In this document: positions 53,133-62,342 of the stretch, in pieces
Layout of the letters: each line of letters starts with the position of its first letter
Numbering within the stretch: position 1 is the first letter of the stretch
Assembly (NCBI RefSeq): GCF_943193215.1
Contig: NZ_CALPDH010000029.1
Span: 1-64,000 of the forward strand
Direction of reading: 5' to 3'
DNA length: 64,000 nt
DNA from: Acetatifactor aquisgranensis
GTDB taxonomy: Bacteria; Bacillota; Clostridia; Lachnospirales; Lachnospiraceae
Notes under the pieces: generated by a model
Told to the model about the DNA's origin: nothing
The model's database searches: none
Seen by the model: the letters and a program-made list of their open reading frames with translations, nothing else
Translations under genes and position numbers: made by a program

Positions 53133-53161
53133 TTGACAAAATACCATAGGAAACGTACAAT
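53133..53161 (+). promoter_or_regulatory. Promoter of the hybrid kinase operon
   Basis: TTGACA (53133-53138), a 17-bp spacer and TACAAT (53156-53161). It is close to consensus and overlaps an ATG at 53160, which therefore cannot be the translation start; the ATG at 53208 is used. Confidence 0.75.
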
Positions 53162-53207
53162 GAAAAAGAAAGAGAAAGCAATCGCCTCATCAAAAGGAGT
53201 ACGCGGG

Positions 53208-55082
53208 ATGGATACAGGGAAAAAAATCGATGCTCAGGCCCAAAAAGGATATGTCATTGTAGAGTCAGGCCCGGACCGGCCTTTCCGGATTCTGTACGCG
53301 GATCAGGCCGCATGCGACATGCTCGGCACATCTATGGCCAGACTGCATGCCGCCAGGGCTCCGAAGCCGGCCCCGAACCATCTGGACAGCGCATCTGTGG
53401 CGCTGGATACAGACCATCAGCTATGGATTCTGAATACCACCGACAGCCGTCTGAAGAGCGAAGCCGAGCTTATCCGGATGAACCAGAAGCTGGAGGAAGC
53501 CCTGAGCGCGGCGGAAGCGGCAAACCGGGCAAAAAGCGCTTTCCTGTCCAATATGTCCCACGACATCCGCACCCCCATGAACGCCATCTCCGGCATGACC
53601 TCCATCGCCCTGTCCCATATCGACGAAAAGGCCAGAGTGCTGGACTGTCTCCACAAGATACAGACAGCGTCCTCCCATCTGATGAGCCTGGTGAACGATG
53701 TACTGGATATCTCCCGGATAGACAGCGGCAGGCTGAGCCTCAACGAAGAACAGTTCTCTCTGGCAGACCTGGTTCATGATGTAACCGTCATGGTGCGCCC
53801 CCATGCCGCCCAGAAAGAACATAATCTGAAAATAGAAATAGGGCAGATTTACGATGAGAACCTGATCGGTGATTCCCTGCGCCTGCGGCAGATTTTTGTA
53901 AATATCATCAGTAATTCGATAAAATATACACCAAATAACGGTGAAATCACCGTCTCCATCTCCCAGCGCCCAAGCCATGACAGAACTTCGGAAAAAGAGG
54001 AGACCCTGTGGCTGGACTTCACCTGTCAGGACAATGGCATCGGCATGAGCGAAGAGTTCCTGAGCCGTATCTTCCTGCCCTTTGAGCGGGCCCATAATTC
54101 CACCATCAGCAAAATCGAGGGCACCGGACTTGGAATGTCCATCGTGAAAAACCTCACTGAACGCATGGGAGGACGGGTACAGGTGGAGAGCAAAGAAGGC
54201 AGCGGCAGCCTTTTCCGGATAGAGCTTCCCCTGACCGTCATGCCGCGGATCCGGAAAGCCTGCGACAGGCTGGCCGGATTGACCGTGCTCATAGCTGACT
54301 GCATGGACAGCAGGGCAGAAAAAATGATGTCCTGCCTCAGGGAGGAGAACATCATTCCCGTGCATGTCAGAAACGCTCTGGATGCCGTGGCCTGGCTGAC
54401 CCAGGCCAGGAGCGAGAACCATATGCCCTGCGCCCTGCTTCTGGGGCAGGATCTGGAAGACATGCCCGTGCTGGATCTGGCTGCCCATGTCAGGCAGTCC
54501 GCAGGCCGGGATTTCCCTATCCTGCTGATATCGGAAGCCGACTGGGTACAGCTGGAGTACCGCGCCACCCGGGCGGGCGTCAGCGCCTTCGTTCCCTGTC
54601 CTCTGTTCAAAAGCAGGCTTTTGGACACCCTGGCAAATCTCACGGATCATGACAGGAACTGTGAAACTACCGCTGCGACGGCCAAAGCGGATTACAGCGC
54701 CTGCCATGTGCTGTTGGTGGAAGACAATGAGCTGAACCAGGAAATCGCGCTGGAAATGCTCTCCGGCAACGGCGTGCAGGCGGAGGTTGCAGGCAACGGC
54801 GCAATGGCCCTGGAGAAATTCACGGCTTCCCCGGAGGGCTATTATGACCTGATTTTCATGGACATTCAGATGCCTGTCATGAACGGATATGAATCTGCCA
54901 TGCATATCCGCGCCCTCCCCAGGACCGATGCCGGGAAAGTCTGGATCGTGGCAATGACCGCCAACGCATTCGTAGAGGATATCCGCGCCGCCAGGGAAGC
55001 CGGCATGAACGAACATCTGGCAAAGCCCGTGAACCTGGAACAGCTGCAGGAGATTCTTCACAGACGGCTGGGGAAAGCGTAA
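53208..55082 (+). CDS. Hybrid sensor histidine kinase/response regulator
   Basis: A 624-residue cytosolic signalling protein with no membrane segment. A short PAS-like region (about 13-60) precedes the HisKA domain with His118 in SHDIRTPMNA, the HATPase domain (about 215-345; DNGIGM, GTGLGMSI), a degenerate receiver (about 360-470) and a C-terminal receiver with Asp552 (MDIQMPVMNG). AAAGGAG lies 9 nt before the ATG at 53208; upstream starts overlap the promoter. It is followed by an HD-GYP-like gene at 12 bp. Confidence 0.9.
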   Translation: MDTGKKIDAQAQKGYVIVESGPDRPFRILYADQAACDMLGTSMARLHAARAPKPAPNHLDSASVALDTDHQLWILNTTDSRLKSEAELIRMNQKLEEALSAAEAANRAKSAFLSNMSHDIRTPMNAISGMTSIALSHIDEKARVLDCLHKIQTASSHLMSLVNDVLDISRIDSGRLSLNEEQFSLADLVHDVTVMVRPHAAQKEHNLKIEIGQIYDENLIGDSLRLRQIFVNIISNSIKYTPNNGEITVSISQRPSHDRTSEKEETLWLDFTCQDNGIGMSEEFLSRIFLPFERAHNSTISKIEGTGLGMSIVKNLTERMGGRVQVESKEGSGSLFRIELPLTVMPRIRKACDRLAGLTVLIADCMDSRAEKMMSCLREENIIPVHVRNALDAVAWLTQARSENHMPCALLLGQDLEDMPVLDLAAHVRQSAGRDFPILLISEADWVQLEYRATRAGVSAFVPCPLFKSRLLDTLANLTDHDRNCETTAATAKADYSACHVLLVEDNELNQEIALEMLSGNGVQAEVAGNGAMALEKFTASPEGYYDLIFMDIQMPVMNGYESAMHIRALPRTDAGKVWIVAMTANAFVEDIRAAREAGMNEHLAKPVNLEQLQEILHRRLGKA

Positions 55083-55094
55083 AAAGGGGGAACT

Positions 55095-56942
55095 ATGCAG
55101 GCATATCAGGAAGAATATATCGCAAATTTAAAAGAAATCGCCGGACTTGCCCTGCAGGGCAGACAGAATGCGCGCAGCTTCGACGCCTATCTGGAATGCC
55201 AGCTACAGTGCAAAGAACAGGAGGAGAAAACAGCGGCCCGGAACATGAAGCTTCTGCGGGACAATCTGTTCCCCCTGCTGGACTGCCTGTTTGAAGCGGA
55301 CAGCCGGCAGCTCCAGAATCTGGAAGAATTCGCCGGTGCATTGTTCGATGGACGAAACGAGCTGGATGTGGGGCTCTTCTGTCAGATCCGCCGCGCCCTG
55401 CTGAGCATGGCACGGATGCAGAAGGACCGGAACGGCATCATCCGTCAGCTCTATTGGCTGGGAATGGGTTATAATTGTTACTGTACCAAACTGATAGGCT
55501 TAGATCTCCCCGTCGCGGACAGCTATACCTCCCAGATGCGGCTGTGCTTTATGGAGGCCGCCGCTTACCTGAAGTATTTTGATGAAATCCATGACAGCGA
55601 GACAAAAGGATACATCCTCCGTTCCCGCGCCAATGTATCGCTGGGGCAGTTCAAATCACCCAGCGAGAAAATCCATCTGGTCAAATACAGCCTGCAGATT
55701 CTGCAGGACAAATGGTATCAGGAGAAAGCGCCCGAGCTTCCCTGGGACCGTTACATCTATATGACCCATATGCAGATGGCCGCCAGCCTCTCCCGCAGCA
55801 AGGAAAAGGCCATGACTCCTCAGGATGTGGCCGATGTGATGGAATCGGTCTATGTAGTCCACGACCGGCAATGCGCGGAGGCAAAGGCCCGCGGCGACCA
55901 GCCTTCCGCGAAGATTTCTTTTTCCTATGACTCCATCAATTATTATTGCGGCCTGGATTCGCTTGACGGGCTCCTGCGCAAGACCGAAATTCTCATAGAC
56001 GCGGCGGACGGCACCGACTATTCTGCGGGCGGCATATACGCCATGATTTCCCTCCCCGCGTTCTACTGCAACTTCCTGCAGGAAAATCCGGAAAAGATTC
56101 CGGAGCGGACAGAATATCTCGACAGCCTGTACAGACGGGCCTCAAATTACGTGGAGCGGTTTCCCCAGGCTTCCGGGAATGAATCTCTTTTCTTCGCCCT
56201 CAGGCAGCTGATGATTGCTTTCGTGGAGACAAAGAACAGCATTTCCTATGGCGATTTCCTGCGGAGGCTCCTGATACGCTTCATGCCGGAAACTTATGTC
56301 CATTCCTGCACAGTGGGAAAGGCGGCCGCCGCTTTCTGCTCCATTCTCTTAACGGAGGAACCCGGGTTTTTCGACGATATTGTTTTCATCCGCGAAATTA
56401 CGGATTTCCGTGAAAAAGAAGACGCCGTGACAGACTATGCCCTGAAAGGCGGCCTGTACCACGACATCGGGAAAATCAGCTTCACGAATCTGTATCCGGG
56501 CGCCGCAAGGCAATGGTTTGAAGACGAGTACGCAATGGCCCGGCTCCACACACAGCTGGGGGGAGAGCGGCTGGCGAAACAGCAGTCCACGGAACGCTTT
56601 GCCCCGGTAGCGCTGGGACACCATTCCTGGTATGACGGCTCGGAAGGCTATCCGGAATCCTATATCCGGCTGGAGTGCCCTTACAGGCAGATGGTAGACG
56701 TAATCGGCCTGATGGATTGGCTTGACAACGTCACCTATTCGACTCATCTGCGCACCGGAGTGCAGAGGACCTTTCAGGAAGCTGTCCGGGAGGCCACCCG
56801 ATTGGGAGGGAAGCGCTTCTCCCCGCTCCTGACAGAGCGGCTGACGGACAGCTCCTCCCGGGAACAGCTGGCGGAAATCTTCAGGAACAGCCGCCGGGAA
56901 GTATACCGGCAGCTGTACGAGGCGGAGCAAAAAGCGGTCTGA
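55095..56942 (+). CDS. HD-GYP-like phosphohydrolase
   Basis: A 615-residue protein. About 1-440 is helical and unrecognised, perhaps a sensor or TPR-like region. The C-terminal HD domain has His456/Asp457 in YHDIGKISF and later HHSWYDGSEGYPE, close to the HD-GYP motif of cyclic di-GMP phosphodiesterases but with two extra residues. AAGGGGGAAC precedes the ATG. It is 12 bp after the hybrid kinase, so it is likely its output or partner. No GGDEF domain is seen nearby. Confidence 0.75.
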   Translation: MQAYQEEYIANLKEIAGLALQGRQNARSFDAYLECQLQCKEQEEKTAARNMKLLRDNLFPLLDCLFEADSRQLQNLEEFAGALFDGRNELDVGLFCQIRRALLSMARMQKDRNGIIRQLYWLGMGYNCYCTKLIGLDLPVADSYTSQMRLCFMEAAAYLKYFDEIHDSETKGYILRSRANVSLGQFKSPSEKIHLVKYSLQILQDKWYQEKAPELPWDRYIYMTHMQMAASLSRSKEKAMTPQDVADVMESVYVVHDRQCAEAKARGDQPSAKISFSYDSINYYCGLDSLDGLLRKTEILIDAADGTDYSAGGIYAMISLPAFYCNFLQENPEKIPERTEYLDSLYRRASNYVERFPQASGNESLFFALRQLMIAFVETKNSISYGDFLRRLLIRFMPETYVHSCTVGKAAAAFCSILLTEEPGFFDDIVFIREITDFREKEDAVTDYALKGGLYHDIGKISFTNLYPGAARQWFEDEYAMARLHTQLGGERLAKQQSTERFAPVALGHHSWYDGSEGYPESYIRLECPYRQMVDVIGLMDWLDNVTYSTHLRTGVQRTFQEAVREATRLGGKRFSPLLTERLTDSSSREQLAEIFRNSRREVYRQLYEAEQKAV

Positions 56943-56966
56943 GGACGCCGTCCCCGGGACCGGCCG

Positions 56967-57575
56967 TCAAGCCACTGCCGCCGTGGTCATGATGCAGTAC
57001 GCCAAAATACACCAGGGCTTTCCAAGCAGAATGATTGTAACGAATTTTCGCGTACTCATCTTTGTAATTCCGGTAAAGTAGCAGAAGTAATCGTCCGGGA
57101 ACAGCGGCAGCACCATCCCCAGGAACAGCACCGCTGTATAGAACCGACTGCCGGCAGCCCATGCGGCCCATTTCTCATACTTCTCCCCGGGGAACATCCG
57201 GCTGACCAGGCCGCTTCCATACTTCCTGGCAAGCAGGAACGCGATGATGGAGCCTGCGGAAATGCCGATGTAATTGCACCAGAAGCCGCCCCAGCAGCCG
57301 AACATCATGGACCCCGCCACGCAGCCGAGAAGTCCGGGCAGCACCGGCAGCACCACCTGTGCCGCCTGCACGGCAATCAGGAAAAGCGGCGCGGCCAGAC
57401 CGAAGCCCGCCACATACTTCTGGAACGTCTCCACCGAGTCGAAGCTGCCGTCCAGCCAGGCTTTCCCCAGTATCGCCACAAAGGCCGTGCATAACGCCGC
57501 CAGCCCTATCGTCATCAGCTTCTTGTTCTTTTCTAACTGTCTGTCCGCTGTCTGCTCTCTGTATACTGTCTCCAT
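56967..57575 (-). CDS. TVP38/TMEM64 family membrane protein
   Basis: A 202-residue membrane protein of the DedA/VTT superfamily. The domain runs from about 55 to 185, with VLPVLPGLLGCVAGSMMFG and GSIIAFLLARKYG as the signature loop and helix. VTT proteins move lipids across the membrane or help with membrane potential; the ligand is unknown. GGGAGG precedes the ATG. It converges on the HD-GYP gene. Confidence 0.88.
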   Translation of the reverse strand: METVYREQTADRQLEKNKKLMTIGLAALCTAFVAILGKAWLDGSFDSVETFQKYVAGFGLAAPLFLIAVQAAQVVLPVLPGLLGCVAGSMMFGCWGGFWCNYIGISAGSIIAFLLARKYGSGLVSRMFPGEKYEKWAAWAAGSRFYTAVLFLGMVLPLFPDDYFCYFTGITKMSTRKFVTIILLGKPWCILAYCIMTTAAVA

Positions 57576-57746
57576 ACATCCTCCCTGTTATCCACTGTTC
57601 ATTTCCGGCCTGTCTCCCTTCCATCAAGAGACCGCCTCTTCCTCTGTTCTCCGCTTAGTATAGCTTCCGTTTCTTAATTACATGCCCTTATAAATCTAAA
57701 CAAATGCGAAAGAAATCCGAAAAATTTGTTTTTCCAAATATTTTTG

Positions 57747-57783
57747 ATTTAGTACTTGCTAAATTAAATCGCCATGTTATAAT
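57747..57783 (+). promoter_or_regulatory. Promoter with dyad before arsR gene
   Basis: TTGCTA (57756-57761), a 16-bp spacer and TATAAT (57778-57783). The dyad ATTTAG/CTAAAT (57747-57752 and 57759-57764) overlaps the -35 box, a suitable site for the ArsR-type protein that follows. Confidence 0.55.
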
Positions 57784-57842
57784 ATGGATTGTCGGCGCGT
57801 CCTTTGCGCCGCATTCGATTATGGAATTGGAGGGAGCAAAAT

Positions 57843-58202
57843 GTGGACGAAAAAATCCTGAAAGCCCTGGGAGAGCCCAGACGGTTCCGGCTCCTGCAGC
57901 TGATGTCTGACCGGGGCTACTGCGTAGGAGCATTAGCCCTGCGCAGCGGCCTGTCGGAATCGGCGGTCTCCCAGCATCTGAAAGTCCTGCGGGAGGCAGG
58001 CCTGGTGCTGGGCGTCAAGCGGGGCTATTACACCCACTACCGCCTGGACAAAGAGGCGCTGGGCACAGTCATCGCCGAACTGGAGCAGCTGCGCGGCACC
58101 CAGTGGAAGCCCTGCGACGGGCCTTTCTACGGCTGCCCGGAATCGGAATATCTCAAATGCAAGTCCTATGTACCGCCGGAGAAAAGAGGAAAGGAAGACT
58201 AG
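57843..58202 (+). CDS. ArsR-family transcriptional regulator
   Basis: A 119-residue winged-helix repressor. The HTH core is RSGLSESAVSQHLKVLREAG (about 37-56) and the wing VKRGYYTHYRL follows. A Cys-containing tail (CDGPFYGCPESEYLKC) could bind metal or a thiol ligand, away from the usual ELCVCDL site. The GTG at 57843 is preferred because GGAGGG lies 8 nt upstream; the longer frame is less supported. It is immediately upstream of an ABC exporter, which it probably represses. Confidence 0.85.
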   Translation: MDEKILKALGEPRRFRLLQLMSDRGYCVGALALRSGLSESAVSQHLKVLREAGLVLGVKRGYYTHYRLDKEALGTVIAELEQLRGTQWKPCDGPFYGCPESEYLKCKSYVPPEKRGKED

Positions 58203-58206
58203 ATTC

Positions 58207-59949
58207 ATGCTGAAACGTTTTATCTGCTACTACAAACCCCACAAGAAAATGCTGGCCCTGGATATGCTGGCATCCCTGCTGATTTCGGTCATCGGTATGG
58301 TGTACCCTGTCGTGACCAACAAAATGCTCAATATCTATATCCCGGAGAAAATGTATTCCACGATTGTCATCGCCGGCGTGATTGTGCTGGCGCTGTACAT
58401 AGTGCGCATGGCATTGCGGTACTTCGTGCAGTACTACGGCCATATGATCGGCGTAAAGATGCAGTCCCAGATGCGCCAGGACCTTTTCGCCCATCTGGAG
58501 AAGCAGCCCTTTCAGTTCTATGACAATCACGAGACCGGCCGCATCATGACCCGCATCACCAGCGACCTGTTCGAGGTGTGCGAGCTGGCCCACCACGGCC
58601 CCGAGAACCTGCTGATCAGCACAGTGATGATCGTGCTGTCCTTTGTCTACCTGATTATGATAGACCCCGTCCTGACGCTGATTATTTTCACCTGCGTGCC
58701 GATTCTGGTAGTGGTCACGCTGTACTTCCGCCGGGCCATGAGCCGGGCTTTCGATGACCGCCGCAAGAGCAACGCCACCATCAATGCCGCCGTGGAGAGC
58801 AGCGTCACCGGCATCCGCGTGACCAAAGCCTATACCAACAGCAAGCGGGAAGTGGAGAAGTTCCGGGAAGGCGACAAAGAGTTCGTGGACGCTTCCCGCC
58901 GGGCCTACCGGGCCATGGCCATGTTCCACTCTTCCACTTCCTTTGTAACGGATGTTTTTAACGTATTCATCTTAATCGCAGGCGGCCTGTTCCTGTATTC
59001 CGGCAGGATTTCTTTCGGCGATTATTCCACTTTCATCGTCTCGGTGAACCTGTTCATCAACCCGGTGAATACCCTGATCGGCTTCATGGAACAGTTCCAG
59101 AACGGCGTCAGCGGCTTCAAGCGCTTTGTGGAAATCATGGATGCGGAGCCGGAGAAGGACGCACCGGATGCGGTAGAACTGAAAGATGTCCAGGGCGTCA
59201 TTGAATTCAGGAATGTCACCTACGCCTATGACCCATCCAAGGAAGTCCTTCACGACATCAACCTGCGCCTGGAAAAGGGGCGCAAGCTTGCTCTGGTGGG
59301 GCCCTCCGGCGGCGGCAAGACTACTCTGTGCCATCTGCTGCCGAATTTCTACAAGCTTCAGGACGGCGACGGCTCCATCCTAATCGACGGGCACGATATC
59401 CGTCATCTGACCATGGAATCCGTCCGCAGGAACATCGGCATTGTCCAGCAGGAGGTGTTCCTCTTCGTAGGCACCATCCGGGAGAATATCCTCTACGGCC
59501 GTCCGAATGCCACCGAGGAGGAGGTATATGAAGCGGCAAAACGCGCAAATATTCACGATTATGTGATGACGCTGGAAAAAGGGTATGACACGGAAATCGG
59601 CGAGAGGGGCGTCAAGCTGTCCGGGGGCCAGAAGCAGCGCCTGAGCATCGCCCGGGTGTTCCTGAAAAATCCCGCGATACTGATTCTGGACGAGGCCACC
59701 AGCGCCCTGGACAACACCACTGAGGTGCTCATCCAGCAGGCGCTGGACGAATTGTGCAAAGGGCGCACTACCCTGGTAGTGGCGCACCGGCTTTCCACCA
59801 TACGGAATGCGGACGAAATCGCAGTGGTCATGAACGGACGCGTCACGGAACGCGGCACCCACGAAGAGCTTATGGCCTCTGACGGCACCTATAAAAAGCT
59901 GTATTCCCTGCAGTTTCGGGACAACGATTTTTTTGAATATACTGCATAA
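58207..59949 (+). CDS. ABC exporter, fused permease and ATPase
   Basis: A 580-residue half-transporter. Six membrane helices (about 15-310) and an ATPase domain with Walker A GPSGGGKT (365-372), signature LSGGQKQRLSIAR, Walker B ILILDEATSALD and H-loop AHRLST. All catalytic motifs look intact. It could act as a homodimer exporting lipids or drugs. The ATG at 58207 follows GGAAAGGAAG; it is 4 bp after the arsR stop, so they form one operon. Confidence 0.95.
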   Translation: MLKRFICYYKPHKKMLALDMLASLLISVIGMVYPVVTNKMLNIYIPEKMYSTIVIAGVIVLALYIVRMALRYFVQYYGHMIGVKMQSQMRQDLFAHLEKQPFQFYDNHETGRIMTRITSDLFEVCELAHHGPENLLISTVMIVLSFVYLIMIDPVLTLIIFTCVPILVVVTLYFRRAMSRAFDDRRKSNATINAAVESSVTGIRVTKAYTNSKREVEKFREGDKEFVDASRRAYRAMAMFHSSTSFVTDVFNVFILIAGGLFLYSGRISFGDYSTFIVSVNLFINPVNTLIGFMEQFQNGVSGFKRFVEIMDAEPEKDAPDAVELKDVQGVIEFRNVTYAYDPSKEVLHDINLRLEKGRKLALVGPSGGGKTTLCHLLPNFYKLQDGDGSILIDGHDIRHLTMESVRRNIGIVQQEVFLFVGTIRENILYGRPNATEEEVYEAAKRANIHDYVMTLEKGYDTEIGERGVKLSGGQKQRLSIARVFLKNPAILILDEATSALDNTTEVLIQQALDELCKGRTTLVVAHRLSTIRNADEIAVVMNGRVTERGTHEELMASDGTYKKLYSLQFRDNDFFEYTA

Positions 59950-60163
59950 CGCCTGAATTTACCATACTGCATTGGTTAAACGTATATGGCTGGCGCTATG
60001 CAGTCAGGTTACTCGGAAATTTTAACTGTTAAGCAGTATGAATCATTCTGTTTAGGTATTTTTTGCCCGTCAGTACTGCTTATCCTATATCACACTTGAT
60101 AAGCCGCCGGGAAATGGTACAATTTAATATAGGTTTATTTTGCGTTGGAAAGGATGGTTTTTT
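59950..60163. other. Leader of the second hybrid kinase
   Basis: About 210 bp without a gene. It contains AT-rich sequence and the AAAGGA ribosome site of the next gene. No clear terminator for the ABC gene is seen. Confidence 0.35.
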
Positions 60164-62263
60164 ATGCGGAAACCCCAGCAGAAAGAGCGGCGTTCTCTCG
60201 TCCTCAGTGAACAGACTTTTCCTATCATCGAGCAGATTACCGCAGGCATGCCCGGCGGTTTCTTCATTTATCATGCTAATAGGGACGAGCAGCTTATTTA
60301 CGCCAATCAGGCACTGATTCAGATATACGGCTGTGAAAGCCTGGAGGAATTCCAGGAGCTTACCGGTTATGTCTTTCCGGGACTGATTCACCCGGAGGAT
60401 GTGGCGGCAGCCGAGCAAAGCATTCGGCAGCAGATTTTTACATGCGGAAAGGATTTTGACTATGTGGAATACCGCATAATCAGAAAAGACGGCTCCGTTC
60501 GGTGGCTTGCGGACTATGGGCATTTCGTACATACAGATTCCTTTGGCGATATCTTCTATGTCTTTGTAGAGGATACCACGGAGCAGAAGCGCAAGGCCAG
60601 CAATGATGCCCATATCGCACAGCTGGCCCAGGAACGTCTGGAGGCGCTGGAAGCTCTGGAGCACGAGTCCACAGCACTGAAGCTGGTACATGAGATTCTT
60701 CATTCAGGCATGTGGACCATGGAATTCGACAGACAGGGACAGATGACCAGCGTCTTCTGGAGCCAGGAATTCCGCACCATGATAGGCTACCGGGACGAGC
60801 AGGATTTCCCCAATGCCCTCAACTCCTGGTCCGATTTGCTCCACCCCGATGACCACGACCGGGTACTGGAGCAATACTATGCCGCCATCAACGATTACAC
60901 GGGCAAACGTCTCTACAATGTCGAGTACCGCCTCCTGACGAAAGACCGGGGATATCGGTGGTTTCGCGCTACTGGCAAGCTTTCCCGGCGCGAGGACGGC
61001 ACTCCCATCACCTATGTAGGCATGTTCGTAGACATCACCCGGCGCAAGGAAACCGATGCGCAGCTACTGGAACAGCGCAAACTACTGGAGGAAGCCCTGA
61101 TCAAGGCCCAGCGGGCCTCCCGGGCGAAAACCACATTTCTCAACAATATGTCCCACGACATCCGCACCCCCATGAATGCCATCATCGGTTTCACCAAGCT
61201 GGCCTCCGCCCATCTGGGCAACCAGCAACTGGTGCAGAATTATCTGGAGAAGATTACCGCCTCTTCCAGCCACCTCCTCAGCCTCATCAACGATGTGCTG
61301 GATATGAGCCGCATCGAGAGCGGCAAGGTGGTCATCGAAGAGAAGCCCTGCAATCTGCCCCAGATTCTGCTGAATCTCCAATCCATGATCCAGGCAGACC
61401 TGAAAAGCAAAGAGCTGCACTTCCATCTCGATGACAGCTCCCTGATTCATCCCTATATCATCTGTGACCAGCTGCGCCTGAATCAGGTGCTGCTGAATGT
61501 GCTGAGCAACGCCCTGAAATTCACGCCCCCCGGCGGATCCATCTCTGTCTCCGCCACCGAACACCCCGGAGAGGGCCCGGACAGCGCCGTCTACGAGTTC
61601 TGCATCCGGGATACCGGCATCGGGATGGTCCCGGAATTTATCGAACATATTTTCGAGCCCTTTGAGCGGGAGCGCACCTCCACTGTCAGCGGCATACAGG
61701 GCACAGGCCTGGGCATGTCCATCACCAAGAACCTGACCGAACTGATGAAAGGCCGGATTACGGTGGAGAGCAAAAAGGACTGTGGCAGCACTTTCACCTT
61801 TACCTTTCCTTTTCGTCTCAGTCAAAATGTCGACAGCCAGAGCTTGCCAGAGGCTTCTGCTGCCGCAAAGCACCTGAGCGGCCGAAGACTTCTGCTGGCC
61901 GAGGATAACGAGCTGAACCAGGAAATCGCCGTAACCATCCTGGAAGATGCAGGCTGCATCGTGGATGTGGCCTCCAATGGGGCCGAAGCAGTGGAGAAAG
62001 TCCGCCTCTCCAGGGAAAATCCCTATGATTTGATTCTCATGGACATTCAAATGCCCGTCATGGACGGCATCGAAGCGACCAAAACCATCCGCGCCATGGA
62101 TGACCTGAGCCTGGCCAGCCTGCCCATCGTGGCCATGACAGCCAATGCTTTTGAGGAGGACCGTCAGCTTGTCCTCTCTGCCGGTATGAATGCCCATCTG
62201 GGCAAACCCATCGATATAGACAAGCTGTTTTCCACCTTAGCGCGCATTCTGGGCAATCCATAA
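60164..62263 (+). CDS. PAS-containing hybrid histidine kinase
   Basis: A 699-residue cytosolic kinase. Two PAS domains (about 20-130, HPEDVAAAEQ; and about 160-285, HPDDHDRVLEQ) come first. HisKA has His331 in SHDIRTPMNA. HATPase follows (DTGIGM, GTGLGMSI), then a receiver with Asp627 (MDIQMPVMDG). No membrane helix is seen, so it senses an internal signal. AAAGGA lies 10 nt before the ATG; the frame start at 60140 is TTG. No partner gene is coupled; the ABC gene downstream faces it. Confidence 0.92.
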   Translation: MRKPQQKERRSLVLSEQTFPIIEQITAGMPGGFFIYHANRDEQLIYANQALIQIYGCESLEEFQELTGYVFPGLIHPEDVAAAEQSIRQQIFTCGKDFDYVEYRIIRKDGSVRWLADYGHFVHTDSFGDIFYVFVEDTTEQKRKASNDAHIAQLAQERLEALEALEHESTALKLVHEILHSGMWTMEFDRQGQMTSVFWSQEFRTMIGYRDEQDFPNALNSWSDLLHPDDHDRVLEQYYAAINDYTGKRLYNVEYRLLTKDRGYRWFRATGKLSRREDGTPITYVGMFVDITRRKETDAQLLEQRKLLEEALIKAQRASRAKTTFLNNMSHDIRTPMNAIIGFTKLASAHLGNQQLVQNYLEKITASSSHLLSLINDVLDMSRIESGKVVIEEKPCNLPQILLNLQSMIQADLKSKELHFHLDDSSLIHPYIICDQLRLNQVLLNVLSNALKFTPPGGSISVSATEHPGEGPDSAVYEFCIRDTGIGMVPEFIEHIFEPFERERTSTVSGIQGTGLGMSITKNLTELMKGRITVESKKDCGSTFTFTFPFRLSQNVDSQSLPEASAAAKHLSGRRLLLAEDNELNQEIAVTILEDAGCIVDVASNGAEAVEKVRLSRENPYDLILMDIQMPVMDGIEATKTIRAMDDLSLASLPIVAMTANAFEEDRQLVLSAGMNAHLGKPIDIDKLFSTLARILGNP

Positions 62264-62342
62264 GCTGCCAAAAGGAAACTCGCATTCCGGAGACCCTCTG
62301 CGCGCCAGGACAGGACGCAACGGCGGAAGCACACGCGGCAAT

